From positions 1 to 64,000 of the forward strand of contig CAYQKY010000016.1 of assembly GCA_964418125.1 (NCBI GenBank): a DNA stretch of 64,000 nucleotides, given 5' to 3'. Shown piece after piece: positions 35,107 to 44,441 of the stretch. The notes beneath the pieces were generated by a model that ran no database searches, was not told where the DNA came from, and was given only the letters and a program-made list of their open reading frames with translations. Every line of letters begins with the position of its first letter. The stretch's first letter is position 1. The stretch comes from JACJXW01 sp964418125 (lineage in GTDB: Bacteria > Bacteroidota > Bacteroidia > Chitinophagales > Saprospiraceae). Both the position numbers and the translations under genes were made by a program.

Positions 35107-35261
35107 GCATGAACGGCATACTACTGGACATTTTGGGCCCATTTGTGTAAATGTGGACAAGTGTAAAGGTGTAAATGGCCGGAAGCCTCCGTTCTTTTAC
35201 ACCCATACACGCTTACACTTTTCCACGACCCGGCAAATGTCCAGTAGTCTGCATGAACGGC
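35107..35261. mobile_element. MITE-like element: 14-bp TIRs inside 11-bp direct repeats
   Basis: ACTACTGGACATTT (35120-35133) pairs perfectly with 35235-35248, and the pair is flanked by identical direct repeats GCATGAACGGC at 35107-35117 and 35251-35261. The interior carries GTGTAAATG-type words (35145-35178) and their reverse complements (35194-35225). Direct repeats outside inverted repeats are the mark of a transposed element; no coding capacity. The TonB receptor gene starts 30 nt after it. Confidence 0.7.
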
Positions 35262-35291
35262 CCGGTAGCGTATTGAATAAAAAAATAATTC

Positions 35292-37523
35292 ATGTTGCGA
35301 TTAATATTCATTCTTCAGGCTTTCATTTGGAGTAGCGCCACCCTTTCCGGCCAGGTGCTTGAAGGCAAGGTAGTGGATGAAAACGGGGTTCCCATCCAGG
35401 ATGCTTACATCATTAAGTATTCTTCGACCGATCATACCCATACCAACGAGTTGGGTTTTTTCCGCCTTTCCGGCGCACAGGCTGGAGACACAATTGGCAT
35501 CAGTTTCATCGGCTTTGAAACCAGGCGGATGATCCTGGAGGAGGCCGGCTTCGGAAAACCGGTGACGGTGGTTATGGATGAAACTCCGGTTCGCCTGGAT
35601 CAGGTAGTGGTCTCCAAAAAGCTCAGCACTGGTAATCAGATATCTGCAATTGACCTGGAAACCAACCCGGTGAATTCTGCTCAGGAAGTCCTGCGCAAAG
35701 TACCGGGCCTTTTCATCGCTCAGCATGCCGGTGGTGGAAAGGCCGAGCAGATCTTTCTGCGCGGCTTCGACATAGACCATGGCACCGATATCGGGATAAC
35801 GGTAGACGGGCTGCCCGTCAATATGGTTTCCCATGCCCACGGCCAGGGATATGCCGACCTGCATTTCCTGATCCCGGAAACCATCGAGGCCATAGATTTC
35901 GGAAAAGGCCCTTATTATGCCGGACATGGTAATTTCACTACCGCCGGATATGTGGATTTCCAGACGAAGGAGAAGCTGGACGGCAGCCGGCTGTCTTTGG
36001 AATACGGGCAGTTCAATACACTGAGAACCGTGGGGCTGTTCGACCTGCTGGGCGGCAACTCCGGCCAGAGCGCTTATCTGGCTGCCGAATATATGCTCAC
36101 CGATGGCCCTTTCGAGGCTTCCCAGAATTTCAACAGGGTAAACTTGATGGGAAAATATACGGCCAGGCTGCCCAATAATGATAAGCTTTCTCTTCTGGCC
36201 TCCCACTTTAGCAGCAAGTGGGACGCCTCCGGGCAGATCCCGCAGCGGGCGGTAGACGCCGGGCTGATCAGCCGTTTCGGCGCCATTGACGATACCGAGG
36301 GGGGGAGTACCAGCCGAACCAATACTGCCCTGTACCACACCAAAGTGCTCTCGGATAATGCCTTCGTCAAAAGCCGGGCCTATTTCACGCAATACGATTT
36401 CGAGTTGTTTTCCAACTTTACCTTTTTCCTGAACAACCCGGAAAACGGAGACCAGATCCGGCAAAGGGAAAACAGGAATATCTTCGGCCTGGAGAGTGTG
36501 CTGCATCGGCAGTACTATCTCGACGGCGCCACATTCAGGCTCCGGGGAGGCGCCGGGTTGCGTTATGACCAGGTTAAAGACAGTGAGCTTTCCCGTACGC
36601 TCAACCGGAAAACCACCCTCGAACCAATCGCGCTGGGCGATATCAACGAATCCAATATTTATGGCTTCGCCGATGCGGAGTTTGACTTCGGCAAAGTAGT
36701 GGCCATTCCCGGCCTGCGGTTCGATTACTTCAAATTTGACTACGTGGATAAGCTCGCCCTTCAGTACAGCACGCAATCTCAGGACAAAGGTTTCGTGAGC
36801 CCCAAGCTGAACGTCCTCTACAACCCGGGCCGCAACTGGCAGTTTTTTCTCAAATCCGGCGCCGGTTTTCATTCAAATGACACCCGGGTGGTGGTGGCTC
36901 GGCAGGGCAGAGGTATCCTGCCTGCTGCCTGGGGGGTTGACCTGGGTACGGTGTGGAAACCCCTGCCCAACCTGTGGTTCAATACTGCGCTCTGGCATCT
37001 TTTTCTGGAGCAGGAGTTCGTATACGTAGGGGATGAAGGTATCGTAGAGCCCAGCGGCAGGACGCGGCGCTACGGCCTGGAGTTCGGTATGCGCTACCAG
37101 CTTACGGGGGGGCTGTTCTTCGATTCGGATATCAACTACACCATCGCCCGGGCTATCGACGAACCGGAGGCGGCCGACTACATTCCCCTGGCGCCGGACC
37201 TGGTTGCCGCCGGAGGGTTGGTCTTTGAATATCCTTCCGGGCTTTCCGGAGGAATCCGTTATCGTTATATCAAGAGCCGCCCGGCCAATGAAGACGGAAG
37301 CATTACTGCGGAAGGATATTTTGTAACCGACGCTAACCTCAGTTACACGCTGAAAAATATCACTTTCAGCATTATCGGGGAGAACCTGCTCGATGCGGAA
37401 TGGAATGAAGCGCAGTTCGCTACTGAGTCGAGGCTCAGGGGAGAGGAGGAGAGCGTGGAGGAACTACATTTTACGCCGGGCACGCCTTTCTTTTTGCGGG
37501 GTAAGGTGACATACCGGTTCTGA
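35292..37523 (+). CDS. TonB-dependent receptor, probable metal uptake type
   Basis: 743 residues. Signal peptide ~1-20 (ending LSGQ), a carboxypeptidase-like domain (about 22-105, VLEGKVVDENGVPIQDAYI), the plug (about 115-225) and a beta barrel ending KVTYRF. The plug has the blocks IFLRGFDIDHGTDIGI, VNMVSHAHGQGYADLHFL and IDFGKGPYYAGHGNFTTAG, which define a receptor group whose His/Asp-rich plug is thought to bind metal ions or metal complexes. The His-rich gene upstream supports that. It ends at a strong terminator. Confidence 0.88.
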   Translation: MLRLIFILQAFIWSSATLSGQVLEGKVVDENGVPIQDAYIIKYSSTDHTHTNELGFFRLSGAQAGDTIGISFIGFETRRMILEEAGFGKPVTVVMDETPVRLDQVVVSKKLSTGNQISAIDLETNPVNSAQEVLRKVPGLFIAQHAGGGKAEQIFLRGFDIDHGTDIGITVDGLPVNMVSHAHGQGYADLHFLIPETIEAIDFGKGPYYAGHGNFTTAGYVDFQTKEKLDGSRLSLEYGQFNTLRTVGLFDLLGGNSGQSAYLAAEYMLTDGPFEASQNFNRVNLMGKYTARLPNNDKLSLLASHFSSKWDASGQIPQRAVDAGLISRFGAIDDTEGGSTSRTNTALYHTKVLSDNAFVKSRAYFTQYDFELFSNFTFFLNNPENGDQIRQRENRNIFGLESVLHRQYYLDGATFRLRGGAGLRYDQVKDSELSRTLNRKTTLEPIALGDINESNIYGFADAEFDFGKVVAIPGLRFDYFKFDYVDKLALQYSTQSQDKGFVSPKLNVLYNPGRNWQFFLKSGAGFHSNDTRVVVARQGRGILPAAWGVDLGTVWKPLPNLWFNTALWHLFLEQEFVYVGDEGIVEPSGRTRRYGLEFGMRYQLTGGLFFDSDINYTIARAIDEPEAADYIPLAPDLVAAGGLVFEYPSGLSGGIRYRYIKSRPANEDGSITAEGYFVTDANLSYTLKNITFSIIGENLLDAEWNEAQFATESRLRGEEESVEELHFTPGTPFFLRGKVTYRF

Positions 37524-37528
37524 GGAGG

Positions 37529-37554
37529 AACGGGCCACTTTCAAGTGGCCCGTT
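37529..37554. terminator. Terminator after TonB receptor
   Basis: Perfect 12-bp stem AACGGGCCACTT (37529-37540) / AAGTGGCCCGTT (37543-37554) with a two-base spacer that will open to a tetraloop, six bases beyond the receptor stop codon, followed by CAAAAA. It stands between convergent genes and may serve both. Confidence 0.75.
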
Positions 37555-37600
37555 CAAAAATGATGGATGATCTCTTCAAGAGCTTACGGGTGATAATCTA

Positions 37601-38617
37601 TTATTCCAGCGGGTAGTATATCTTAGTCAGCCATTTTGAAGGGTCTTTTTCCTTTTCGGGGTCTGTGACGTATTCTTCAATGGCCGGCGGAGTTGTCTTT
37701 ACCCCGGTGGCGGCAATGTACTTGTCGAGGGCCTCGTGAGCGGCGCCTAAGCCATCATATTCTCCGTAGTATTCAACCAACAGCGCCCGGGAGGAAGGAA
37801 TTTCGAAAGTGCTCATGCCCTCGATCTCCACTTTCTCTTTTACCGGAATGGCCCCCGCCATGTCCGTCACCTTATTAGGTTCATCCCAGGTAAAATAAAG
37901 GCCGCAGGGCATGCCCGCCATTTCCACGCCTTTTTCCTGCACTGCCTGAAAGGCCTTACCCAGGGAAGTACCGTAGAACTCCGTCATTTTATCCATCTGG
38001 ACTTCCTGGCGGATACCGACGAAATACCGGGTGGGCAGAGGCGCCTGTTTTACTTCGTAACCGTTGTACTGCCGACTGGCCATGGCCTTTGCTTTTTCTT
38101 CAACCACGCCTTTCAGCAATTCCAGCCCACGGTCGTAATCCTTGTGAATGTTGCCTTCGAAATCCTGGAACAGCAGCATCGCATTCCAGGGGTAGGGGAA
38201 TTTGGAAACGAAGTGCCAGGTGGCCCTGGCGCCGCCTTCAGCGGGTTCGATATCCCAGCCGCTGTCTGCCTGGCCCATACCTTCGAATTCTACGATGACG
38301 CCTACGCGCTCGTTCGGCCGGCTTTCGGTGATGGTCATTGTCCCGTTCCCGGAATTTTCGGAAACCCAGGAGGAGGTGGCGCCTTCCCCTACGCTAACCT
38401 CTCCCATGGTGCTTTCGATGGTCGGGTCGGCCTCTTTCCAGGGCGACCAGCTGTCCCAGGTAGACAGGTCGTTGACGGTATTGAAGACGAGTTCCGGAGG
38501 GGCGTCGATAACGATGGAACGGCTGGTGGAAACTTCTTTGGGCGCTACCAGGCCAAGGATCAGGAATACACCTGCCAGGCCCAGGACGACAAATAGGATG
38601 ATCTTAAGTGCTCTCAT
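37601..38617 (-). CDS. SRPBCC domain fused to GyrI-like effector-binding domain
   Basis: 338 residues. An N-terminal membrane segment (LKIILFVVLGLAGVFLILGL) is followed by a START-like SRPBCC domain (about 33-175: STSRSIVIDAPPELVFNTV, WDSWSPWKEADP), which forms a hydrophobic ligand cavity, and a C-terminal GyrI/AraC effector-binding domain (about 190-337: TRYFVGIRQEVQMDKM, GMPCGLYFTWDEP). No DNA-binding domain. This architecture is common in Bacteroidota; it may bind or degrade small lipophilic molecules. The start codon lies 34 nt from a perfect inverted repeat at 38651. Confidence 0.85.
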   Translation of the reverse strand: MRALKIILFVVLGLAGVFLILGLVAPKEVSTSRSIVIDAPPELVFNTVNDLSTWDSWSPWKEADPTIESTMGEVSVGEGATSSWVSENSGNGTMTITESRPNERVGVIVEFEGMGQADSGWDIEPAEGGARATWHFVSKFPYPWNAMLLFQDFEGNIHKDYDRGLELLKGVVEEKAKAMASRQYNGYEVKQAPLPTRYFVGIRQEVQMDKMTEFYGTSLGKAFQAVQEKGVEMAGMPCGLYFTWDEPNKVTDMAGAIPVKEKVEIEGMSTFEIPSSRALLVEYYGEYDGLGAAHEALDKYIAATGVKTTPPAIEEYVTDPEKEKDPSKWLTKIYYPLE

Positions 38618-38650
38618 GGTTACTGTTTTATGTTTGCAAGTATTTTTCGT

Positions 38651-38705
38651 GTGGCGGTTTTGATTTTCGGCTGAAGTTGGCCGGGGTGAAAATCAAAACC
38701 GCCAC
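38651..38705. repeat. Perfect 18-bp inverted repeat
   Basis: GTGGCGGTTTTGATTTTC (38651-38668) is the exact reverse complement of 38688-38705; the loop is 19 nt. It lies just upstream of the SRPBCC/GyrI start codon, so it could be an operator or leader structure rather than a terminator. The rest of the gap to 39093 is non-coding and becomes strongly A/T rich after 38920. Confidence 0.8.
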
Positions 38706-39093
38706 CCCTGTGAGCCAGAGCGGGCGCCTTCCGTTTGTGCGTATTTGGAGACTACGATCGAAAAAGACACAGACAGCACAGCCGGGCGCCTGCGCCTTTC
38801 TGCTAAAGCCTTATTGCGGCAGGCCCGTATGCGCCCCAGTCGGCATAGGTTTTTGCTGTATGTGTTTTTTATTTGGGACGTACAACAAGCAGCATTGCTG
38901 TCTGTTTTATTGCGTTGATGATGGCACTAATGTGGGAAAGTTTAAAACAAATCAGAGTTCAAATTTAAATTAATTGTTTTAAAAACAAAAATAAAAAACA
39001 AATTTTTTTATTTCAAATATTCTTATTTCTCAAACCGGGGGCATCCGATTGAAATTCCTTAGCTTGCAGAGTGATTCACCAGGCAAACCATAA

Positions 39094-42000
39094 ATGGCGA
39101 TGCGTACGCTTTGGCTACATTCATTCCTTTTCTTTGCCCTATCCGCCTCTGCCCAGCCTTCTGATGTGCAGATCAGGGTTTTTGATGTGGATGACGGGCT
39201 GAGCCACCGCAAGGCCATTAAGATCCTTCAGGACAGCACCGGGTTTATGTGGATTGCCACCATTGATGGGCTCAACCGTTTTGACGGGTATGAGTTCGTC
39301 CATTACAAAAGCCAGGGGGAAGAGCAGTACCTGCCCCACGACGCTTTCACCGATATGCTCATCGATAAGAAAGGCCATATCTGGCTGTCCAGCCCGGATT
39401 TCATCACTGTTTACCAACCGGAAAACGACAGGTACCGGGAAATAAAGGTAAAGCAGGGGGCGATCGTCGAGCGCCAGTCCATTGTCCCGCACAGCCTGTT
39501 CCTCGATGGCCGGGACAGGTTGTGGATGGCCGCCTACGATGAGAATTCGGCAGAGAACAACCTCTGCGTCCTGGACGGAAGGAACCGCATCCGCCAGGCA
39601 ACCCGCCTGGAGGGCAGCTACCCCAAGCATCCTACCGAGCAGATCGGCGACACGCTGTACGTCGGAGCTTATGGCCGGGTAGCGTGGAAGCTCAATCCAA
39701 ATGGGGACATAGCAGAGGCCCTGGAGTTGCCGGCCGGCCCCAACCGCAGAATATCCCAGATGCAGGTGGTTGGAGACAGCCTGTACCTCCTTTGTATCGA
39801 CGGCACGTTATTTACCTACCATCCGAAGTCGGGCCGCCTTCACCGGCACCCTATGAGCATTGAAACGGAAATGGCCAGCGCCCTGCTCGTCGAGCCCGAT
39901 GGCGATATCTGGCTCGGCGGCCGGGGTACGCTGCTTTACTATGACCACAAGCGCGGACAGGCCAAAGATTATGACCCCGACATCCTCGAGATCACCCGTG
40001 CGGCCTGTACCTACCGCCACATTTTCCAGGACCGCTCGGGAGTGATATGGGTAGCCTCAGATTATGGCGCGATCAGAATACTGCAGGCCGAGCCCGTCTT
40101 TACCCAGTATCTCAGCGGAAGAAATGAATACTGCAGCAGCGTGTACTGCAGCACCCGGGGCATTACCGAAGACGATAAAGGGAACATCTACATTTCCTAC
40201 TACAATTCCATCCACGTACTGGAACCGGAGAGCGATAACCTGCGGCCGCTTTTCCCCTCCAATGATTTTTTTAACTACCCATTCGGGCTCACCCATCACA
40301 AGGGCGCCCTGTATACCGGCAACGGAAAGCGGATCGTCCTCAGCACCCTTCGGGTGGATACGCTGCTGTCCCATCCGCTGAAGGACCTGGGCCACGTTCT
40401 TGTCGACAAGGACAGCCTCCTGTGGATCGGATATTTGAACTGGCTGTACCAATTCGACCCGGAACGTAATATCCTGCAGGAATATCAGGACAGCAAAGGC
40501 AAATGGGATAGCCTGGACGGCAACATCAGCTACCTGTATCAGGGGAAAACCGGTGGATGGATATGGATCGCCACACTGGGAAACGGCATTTACAAAGTAG
40601 ATAAAAAGAAAGGGCGCCTGCAGCATTTTCATGCCGGCAAGGACAGCCCGGTTGTCCTGCGTGACAACCAGGTGAACGCCTTGTACGAGGACGAAAAGGG
40701 CCGGCTCTGGATCGCCAATGCCAAAGGGCTGCACTGCCTGAACCTGAACACAGGCCAGCTGAAAGTATATACAATGGAGGACGGCCTGTCCAACAATTTC
40801 ATCAACGGTATTTTGCCGGAAGGCGATTCCTGCATATGGGTAAGCACTGATAACGGCCTGTGCCGCCTGAGCCTTCAAACGGGAAAGTTCACCAATTTTT
40901 TCGTCGAGGACGGCATTTCGGCCAATGAGTTCAACCGGATATCCTTTTACCGCTCAAAAGCAGGCAGGATGTACTTCGGAGGGCTGAACGGAGTCAATGC
41001 TTTCACGCCTGGCCCGCATCTTTTGGAAAAGAAGGAAGAAGGACAGGAGGCGCCTATCCTTTTTACCCGGTTCACGAAATTTGACGGCAACAGCGGCGAC
41101 CTCATCAACCGCATCTCCGGGTTGTCTTCCGAAAAGGTGGTCACCATCTCTCCATGGGACCGCACCTTTGCTTTCGAGTATTCCCTGGCGGACTATCGCC
41201 AGCCCATGGATAATGTCTTCAGTTACTGGATGGAAGGGTACGAAAGTGAATGGTCGCCACCCACCGAGAACCGCCGCGTCCGGTACACCAACATCCCGGC
41301 AGGGCCGTATACCTTCCGGGTTCGCGCCAGGGCGGGCATCAACAACCCGGAATGGAACAGCCAGGAACTGGCCATAAGGGTGGTGGTGAAGGAAGCTTTT
41401 TACAACACCTGGTGGTTCTGGATGCTCTGCGGCATTCTGCTTACCGGCGTGGTCTTTGCCATTATGCGCTACCGCATTTATCTTGCCCGTGAGCGCGAAA
41501 AAGCTCTGGAACAACTGGTCCGGGAACGCACCCGGGAGTTGGAGCTGGAAAAGCATAAATCAGAAGAACTGCTGCTCAATATCCTGCCGGCGGAAACTGC
41601 CGAAGAACTCAAGAAATTCGGCGCTGCCAAAGCCAAACGCCACGAACTGGTCACGGTCATGTTCTCGGATTTCAAAGGGTTTTCCCGTATCTCCGAGCAG
41701 ATGGACCCCGAAGACCTCGTTGCCGAGATCGACTACTGCTTCCGGGCCTTCGATGAGATCATGGAGAAATACGGGCTGGAAAAGATCAAGACCGTGGGCG
41801 ACGCCTACCTCTGCGTTGGCGGCATCCGGGACGAAGATGGGGACGAGGCCACCCGTGTCACCCTCGCCGCCATGGAGATACAGAAGTTCATGTCTGGCCT
41901 TAAGATCCAACGGCAGGCGGAGGAAAAGCCGTTCTTCGAAGCTCGCATCGGCATCCACACCGGCGCCGTGGTGGCAGGGATCGTGGGCATCAAAAAATTT

Positions 42001-42198
42001 GCCTACGATATCTGGGGAGATACCGTCAACCTCGCCGCCCGCATGGAGACCAGCGGCGAGGCCGGGAAGGTCAATATCTCCGAGGCAACCTACAATCTCA
42101 TCAAAGGCCTCTTCCGGTGCAGCTATCACGGGCAATATACCGAAACCGACGGCGAGGATATCAATATGTACTATGTGGAGGAATATCTGGGAGACTGA
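39094..42198 (+). CDS. Beta-propeller sensor fused to class III adenylate cyclase
   Basis: 1034 residues. Signal peptide ~1-20 (ALSASAQ), then two seven-bladed propellers of the two-component-regulator type (about 25-680; LQDSTGFMWIATIDGLNRFDGY, then many x-LW-I-G repeats), a Y_Y_Y domain (about 700-770), one transmembrane helix (WFWMLCGILLTGVVFAIM), a short coiled coil and a class III cyclase domain (about 845-1030). Metal-binding Asp859 (MFSDFKGFS) and Asp903 (TVGDAYL), adenine-selecting Lys899 and Asp972 (YDIWGDTVN), and transition-state Asn979 and Arg983 are all present, so an active adenylate cyclase is expected. The propeller half normally feeds a histidine kinase; here it should drive cAMP production. 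Confidence 0.92.
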   Translation: MAMRTLWLHSFLFFALSASAQPSDVQIRVFDVDDGLSHRKAIKILQDSTGFMWIATIDGLNRFDGYEFVHYKSQGEEQYLPHDAFTDMLIDKKGHIWLSSPDFITVYQPENDRYREIKVKQGAIVERQSIVPHSLFLDGRDRLWMAAYDENSAENNLCVLDGRNRIRQATRLEGSYPKHPTEQIGDTLYVGAYGRVAWKLNPNGDIAEALELPAGPNRRISQMQVVGDSLYLLCIDGTLFTYHPKSGRLHRHPMSIETEMASALLVEPDGDIWLGGRGTLLYYDHKRGQAKDYDPDILEITRAACTYRHIFQDRSGVIWVASDYGAIRILQAEPVFTQYLSGRNEYCSSVYCSTRGITEDDKGNIYISYYNSIHVLEPESDNLRPLFPSNDFFNYPFGLTHHKGALYTGNGKRIVLSTLRVDTLLSHPLKDLGHVLVDKDSLLWIGYLNWLYQFDPERNILQEYQDSKGKWDSLDGNISYLYQGKTGGWIWIATLGNGIYKVDKKKGRLQHFHAGKDSPVVLRDNQVNALYEDEKGRLWIANAKGLHCLNLNTGQLKVYTMEDGLSNNFINGILPEGDSCIWVSTDNGLCRLSLQTGKFTNFFVEDGISANEFNRISFYRSKAGRMYFGGLNGVNAFTPGPHLLEKKEEGQEAPILFTRFTKFDGNSGDLINRISGLSSEKVVTISPWDRTFAFEYSLADYRQPMDNVFSYWMEGYESEWSPPTENRRVRYTNIPAGPYTFRVRARAGINNPEWNSQELAIRVVVKEAFYNTWWFWMLCGILLTGVVFAIMRYRIYLAREREKALEQLVRERTRELELEKHKSEELLLNILPAETAEELKKFGAAKAKRHELVTVMFSDFKGFSRISEQMDPEDLVAEIDYCFRAFDEIMEKYGLEKIKTVGDAYLCVGGIRDEDGDEATRVTLAAMEIQKFMSGLKIQRQAEEKPFFEARIGIHTGAVVAGIVGIKKFAYDIWGDTVNLAARMETSGEAGKVNISEATYNLIKGLFRCSYHGQYTETDGEDINMYYVEEYLGD

Positions 42199-42366
42199 AA
42201 AGATGCCTGATCACGCGCTGGGCTTCGTAGATCAGAGAAATAACCCGGCGGGTAATCCCCATCTGGCAGCTATGGATATTGTTCAGAATAGGTATATTTA
42301 CAGTATGGCGAGAATCGGCCGAAATACGGCACTTATCAATATCTACGTATTAAACTGACCCGGCAA

Positions 42367-44286
42367 ATGCAAAAAGACGAAAAGCAAACCCTACCCGGCG
42401 ACCCTGCTCTTCCAAGCTCAGAAGAGGTCCTTCACCGCCTTATGGAACTGGGAAGAGGCACTTCCAGGTATACCGTAGAAGATTTTTTTCGCAACCCCGA
42501 TAAGGTGGCCTTTCAGCTTTCCCCTAATGGAGAATACCTGGCTTATATGGGGCCGTATGAGAGGAGGCAGAACATTTTCGTACAGAAGATGGGCGAGGAC
42601 GAAGCTGTACGCCTAACGCATGAAACTGAACGCGATATCGGCGGCTATTTCTGGGCCAGTGATAAACGCCTGGTTTACGTCAAGGACAGCGGAGGAGATG
42701 AAAACTTCCAGTTGTTCGCGGTTGACCGCGACGGTTCCGGCCCGAAAGACCTTACGCCTTTTGAAGGGGTGAAGATCCAGCTTATCGACGACCTGGAAGA
42801 CAATGAAGATGAGCTGATCATCGGGATGAACAAGAATAACCCCATGCTCTTCGAACCATACCGGATCAACATCCACACCGGAGAATACACCAAGCTCGCC
42901 GAAAACAACAATCCCCAGGAGCCCATTACCGCCTGGATGACCGACCACGACGGCAACCTGCGCATCGCCATAAAGACCATAGCCGGAGTGAATCACAGCC
43001 TCCTTTACCGCGCCAGTGAGGCAGAAGCTTTTCAATCCGTGATCACTACCAACTTTAAGGAGAGCCTGGAACCCCTCTTCTTTGATTTCGATAACGGCAG
43101 CATAGTCTATGCCGTTTCCAATATCGGCAGAGACCGGGGAGAGATCGTGAAATTCGACATGGCCACCGGCAAGGAAACCGGTGAGGCCATTTTTTCTCAC
43201 CCGGAGGTGGATGCGGGAAGCCTGATCTATTCCCGCAAACGCAAAGTGGTTACCGGCGCGGTGTACACCACCTGGAAACGGGAGATCAAATTTTTTGATG
43301 AAGAGCGAAAGAAGCTGCAGGAGTATCTGGAAAGCCAACTGCCGGGATACGAGGTGGTGGTCACCAGTTCCAATAAGAATGAAGACAAGTTTATGGTGCG
43401 CACCTACAGCGACCGGTCGCTGGGCGCCTATTATTACTTCGACCAGACGGAAGGGCGGCTGGAGAAAGTCGTTGAAGTTAGCCCCTGGCTGAACGAGGAG
43501 GATATGTCGCCCATGAAACCGGTGCAATACACCTCCCGCGACGGCCTGACGATCCACGGCTATCTGACGCTGCCCGACGGTAAGGCCCCTGAGGGGCTTC
43601 CCGTTGTCGTCAACCCCCACGGCGGCCCCTGGGTGCGCGACAGCTGGGGTTACAACCCCGAAGTGCAGCTGCTGGCCAGCCACGGCTATGCCGTGCTGCA
43701 GGTCAACTACCGGGGCAGCACCGGTTACGGACGGGAGTTCTGGCAGAAGGGGTTCAGGCAGTGGGGCCACACTATGCAGGATGATATTTCCGACGGGGTG
43801 AAGTGGCTGGTCGATGAAGGCATTGCCGACCCGAAGCGGGTCGCCATTTACGGCGCCAGTTACGGAGGATACGCTACGCTGGCGGGCATTACCTTTACTC
43901 CGGAACTCTATGCCTGCGGGGTAGATTATGTGGGCGTCTCCAACCTGTTCACCTTTATGAACACCATACCCCCTTACTGGAAGCCTTACCTGGAGATGCT
44001 CTATGAGATGGTGGGCCATCCGGAAAAAGATAAGGAACTGCTGGAAGCGGGCTCTCCCGTTTTTCACATCGACAGGATACAGGCGCCCCTCTTCGTCGTT
44101 CAGGGCGCCAACGACCCGAGGGTCAACATCGACGAGTCCGACCAGATCGTCCGCTCGCTGCGCAGCCGGGGGATAGACGTGCCCTATATGGTCAAATACA
44201 ATGAAGGGCACGGCTTTTCCAATGAGGAGAACCGCTTTGAGTTTTACAAGGCGATGCTGGGGTTCCTGGAGCGGCATATGAAGTAG
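42367..44286 (+). CDS. S9-family peptidase (prolyl oligopeptidase type)
   Basis: 639 residues, no signal peptide, so cytoplasmic. An N-terminal beta-propeller (about 45-385, e.g. VAFQLSPNGEYLAYMGPYE) gates a C-terminal alpha/beta hydrolase. Catalytic triad: Ser498 in YGASYGGYA, Asp583 in GANDPRVN and His615 in NEGHGFSNEENR. The block NPHGGPWVRDSWGYNPEVQ is typical of acylaminoacyl-peptidase / dipeptidyl-peptidase relatives. It would cut short peptides. The gene follows the cyclase by ~170 nt of sequence without recognisable features. Confidence 0.92.
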   Translation: MQKDEKQTLPGDPALPSSEEVLHRLMELGRGTSRYTVEDFFRNPDKVAFQLSPNGEYLAYMGPYERRQNIFVQKMGEDEAVRLTHETERDIGGYFWASDKRLVYVKDSGGDENFQLFAVDRDGSGPKDLTPFEGVKIQLIDDLEDNEDELIIGMNKNNPMLFEPYRINIHTGEYTKLAENNNPQEPITAWMTDHDGNLRIAIKTIAGVNHSLLYRASEAEAFQSVITTNFKESLEPLFFDFDNGSIVYAVSNIGRDRGEIVKFDMATGKETGEAIFSHPEVDAGSLIYSRKRKVVTGAVYTTWKREIKFFDEERKKLQEYLESQLPGYEVVVTSSNKNEDKFMVRTYSDRSLGAYYYFDQTEGRLEKVVEVSPWLNEEDMSPMKPVQYTSRDGLTIHGYLTLPDGKAPEGLPVVVNPHGGPWVRDSWGYNPEVQLLASHGYAVLQVNYRGSTGYGREFWQKGFRQWGHTMQDDISDGVKWLVDEGIADPKRVAIYGASYGGYATLAGITFTPELYACGVDYVGVSNLFTFMNTIPPYWKPYLEMLYEMVGHPEKDKELLEAGSPVFHIDRIQAPLFVVQGANDPRVNIDESDQIVRSLRSRGIDVPYMVKYNEGHGFSNEENRFEFYKAMLGFLERHMK

Positions 44287-44441
44287 GCTGGGGGAGTCGA
44301 TGGTTTTTTGTTGCCCTTCGGCAAGCTCAGGGTAAAGTTTGTTGTTCTGCCTGCCGGTGTATCGTCTTTTCCTCCTGTTGCCCGGGATGTCGAAAATTTA
44401 TTGACAATGGCGGGTTATTTCCTTTTCTTGAAGAGAAAAAC

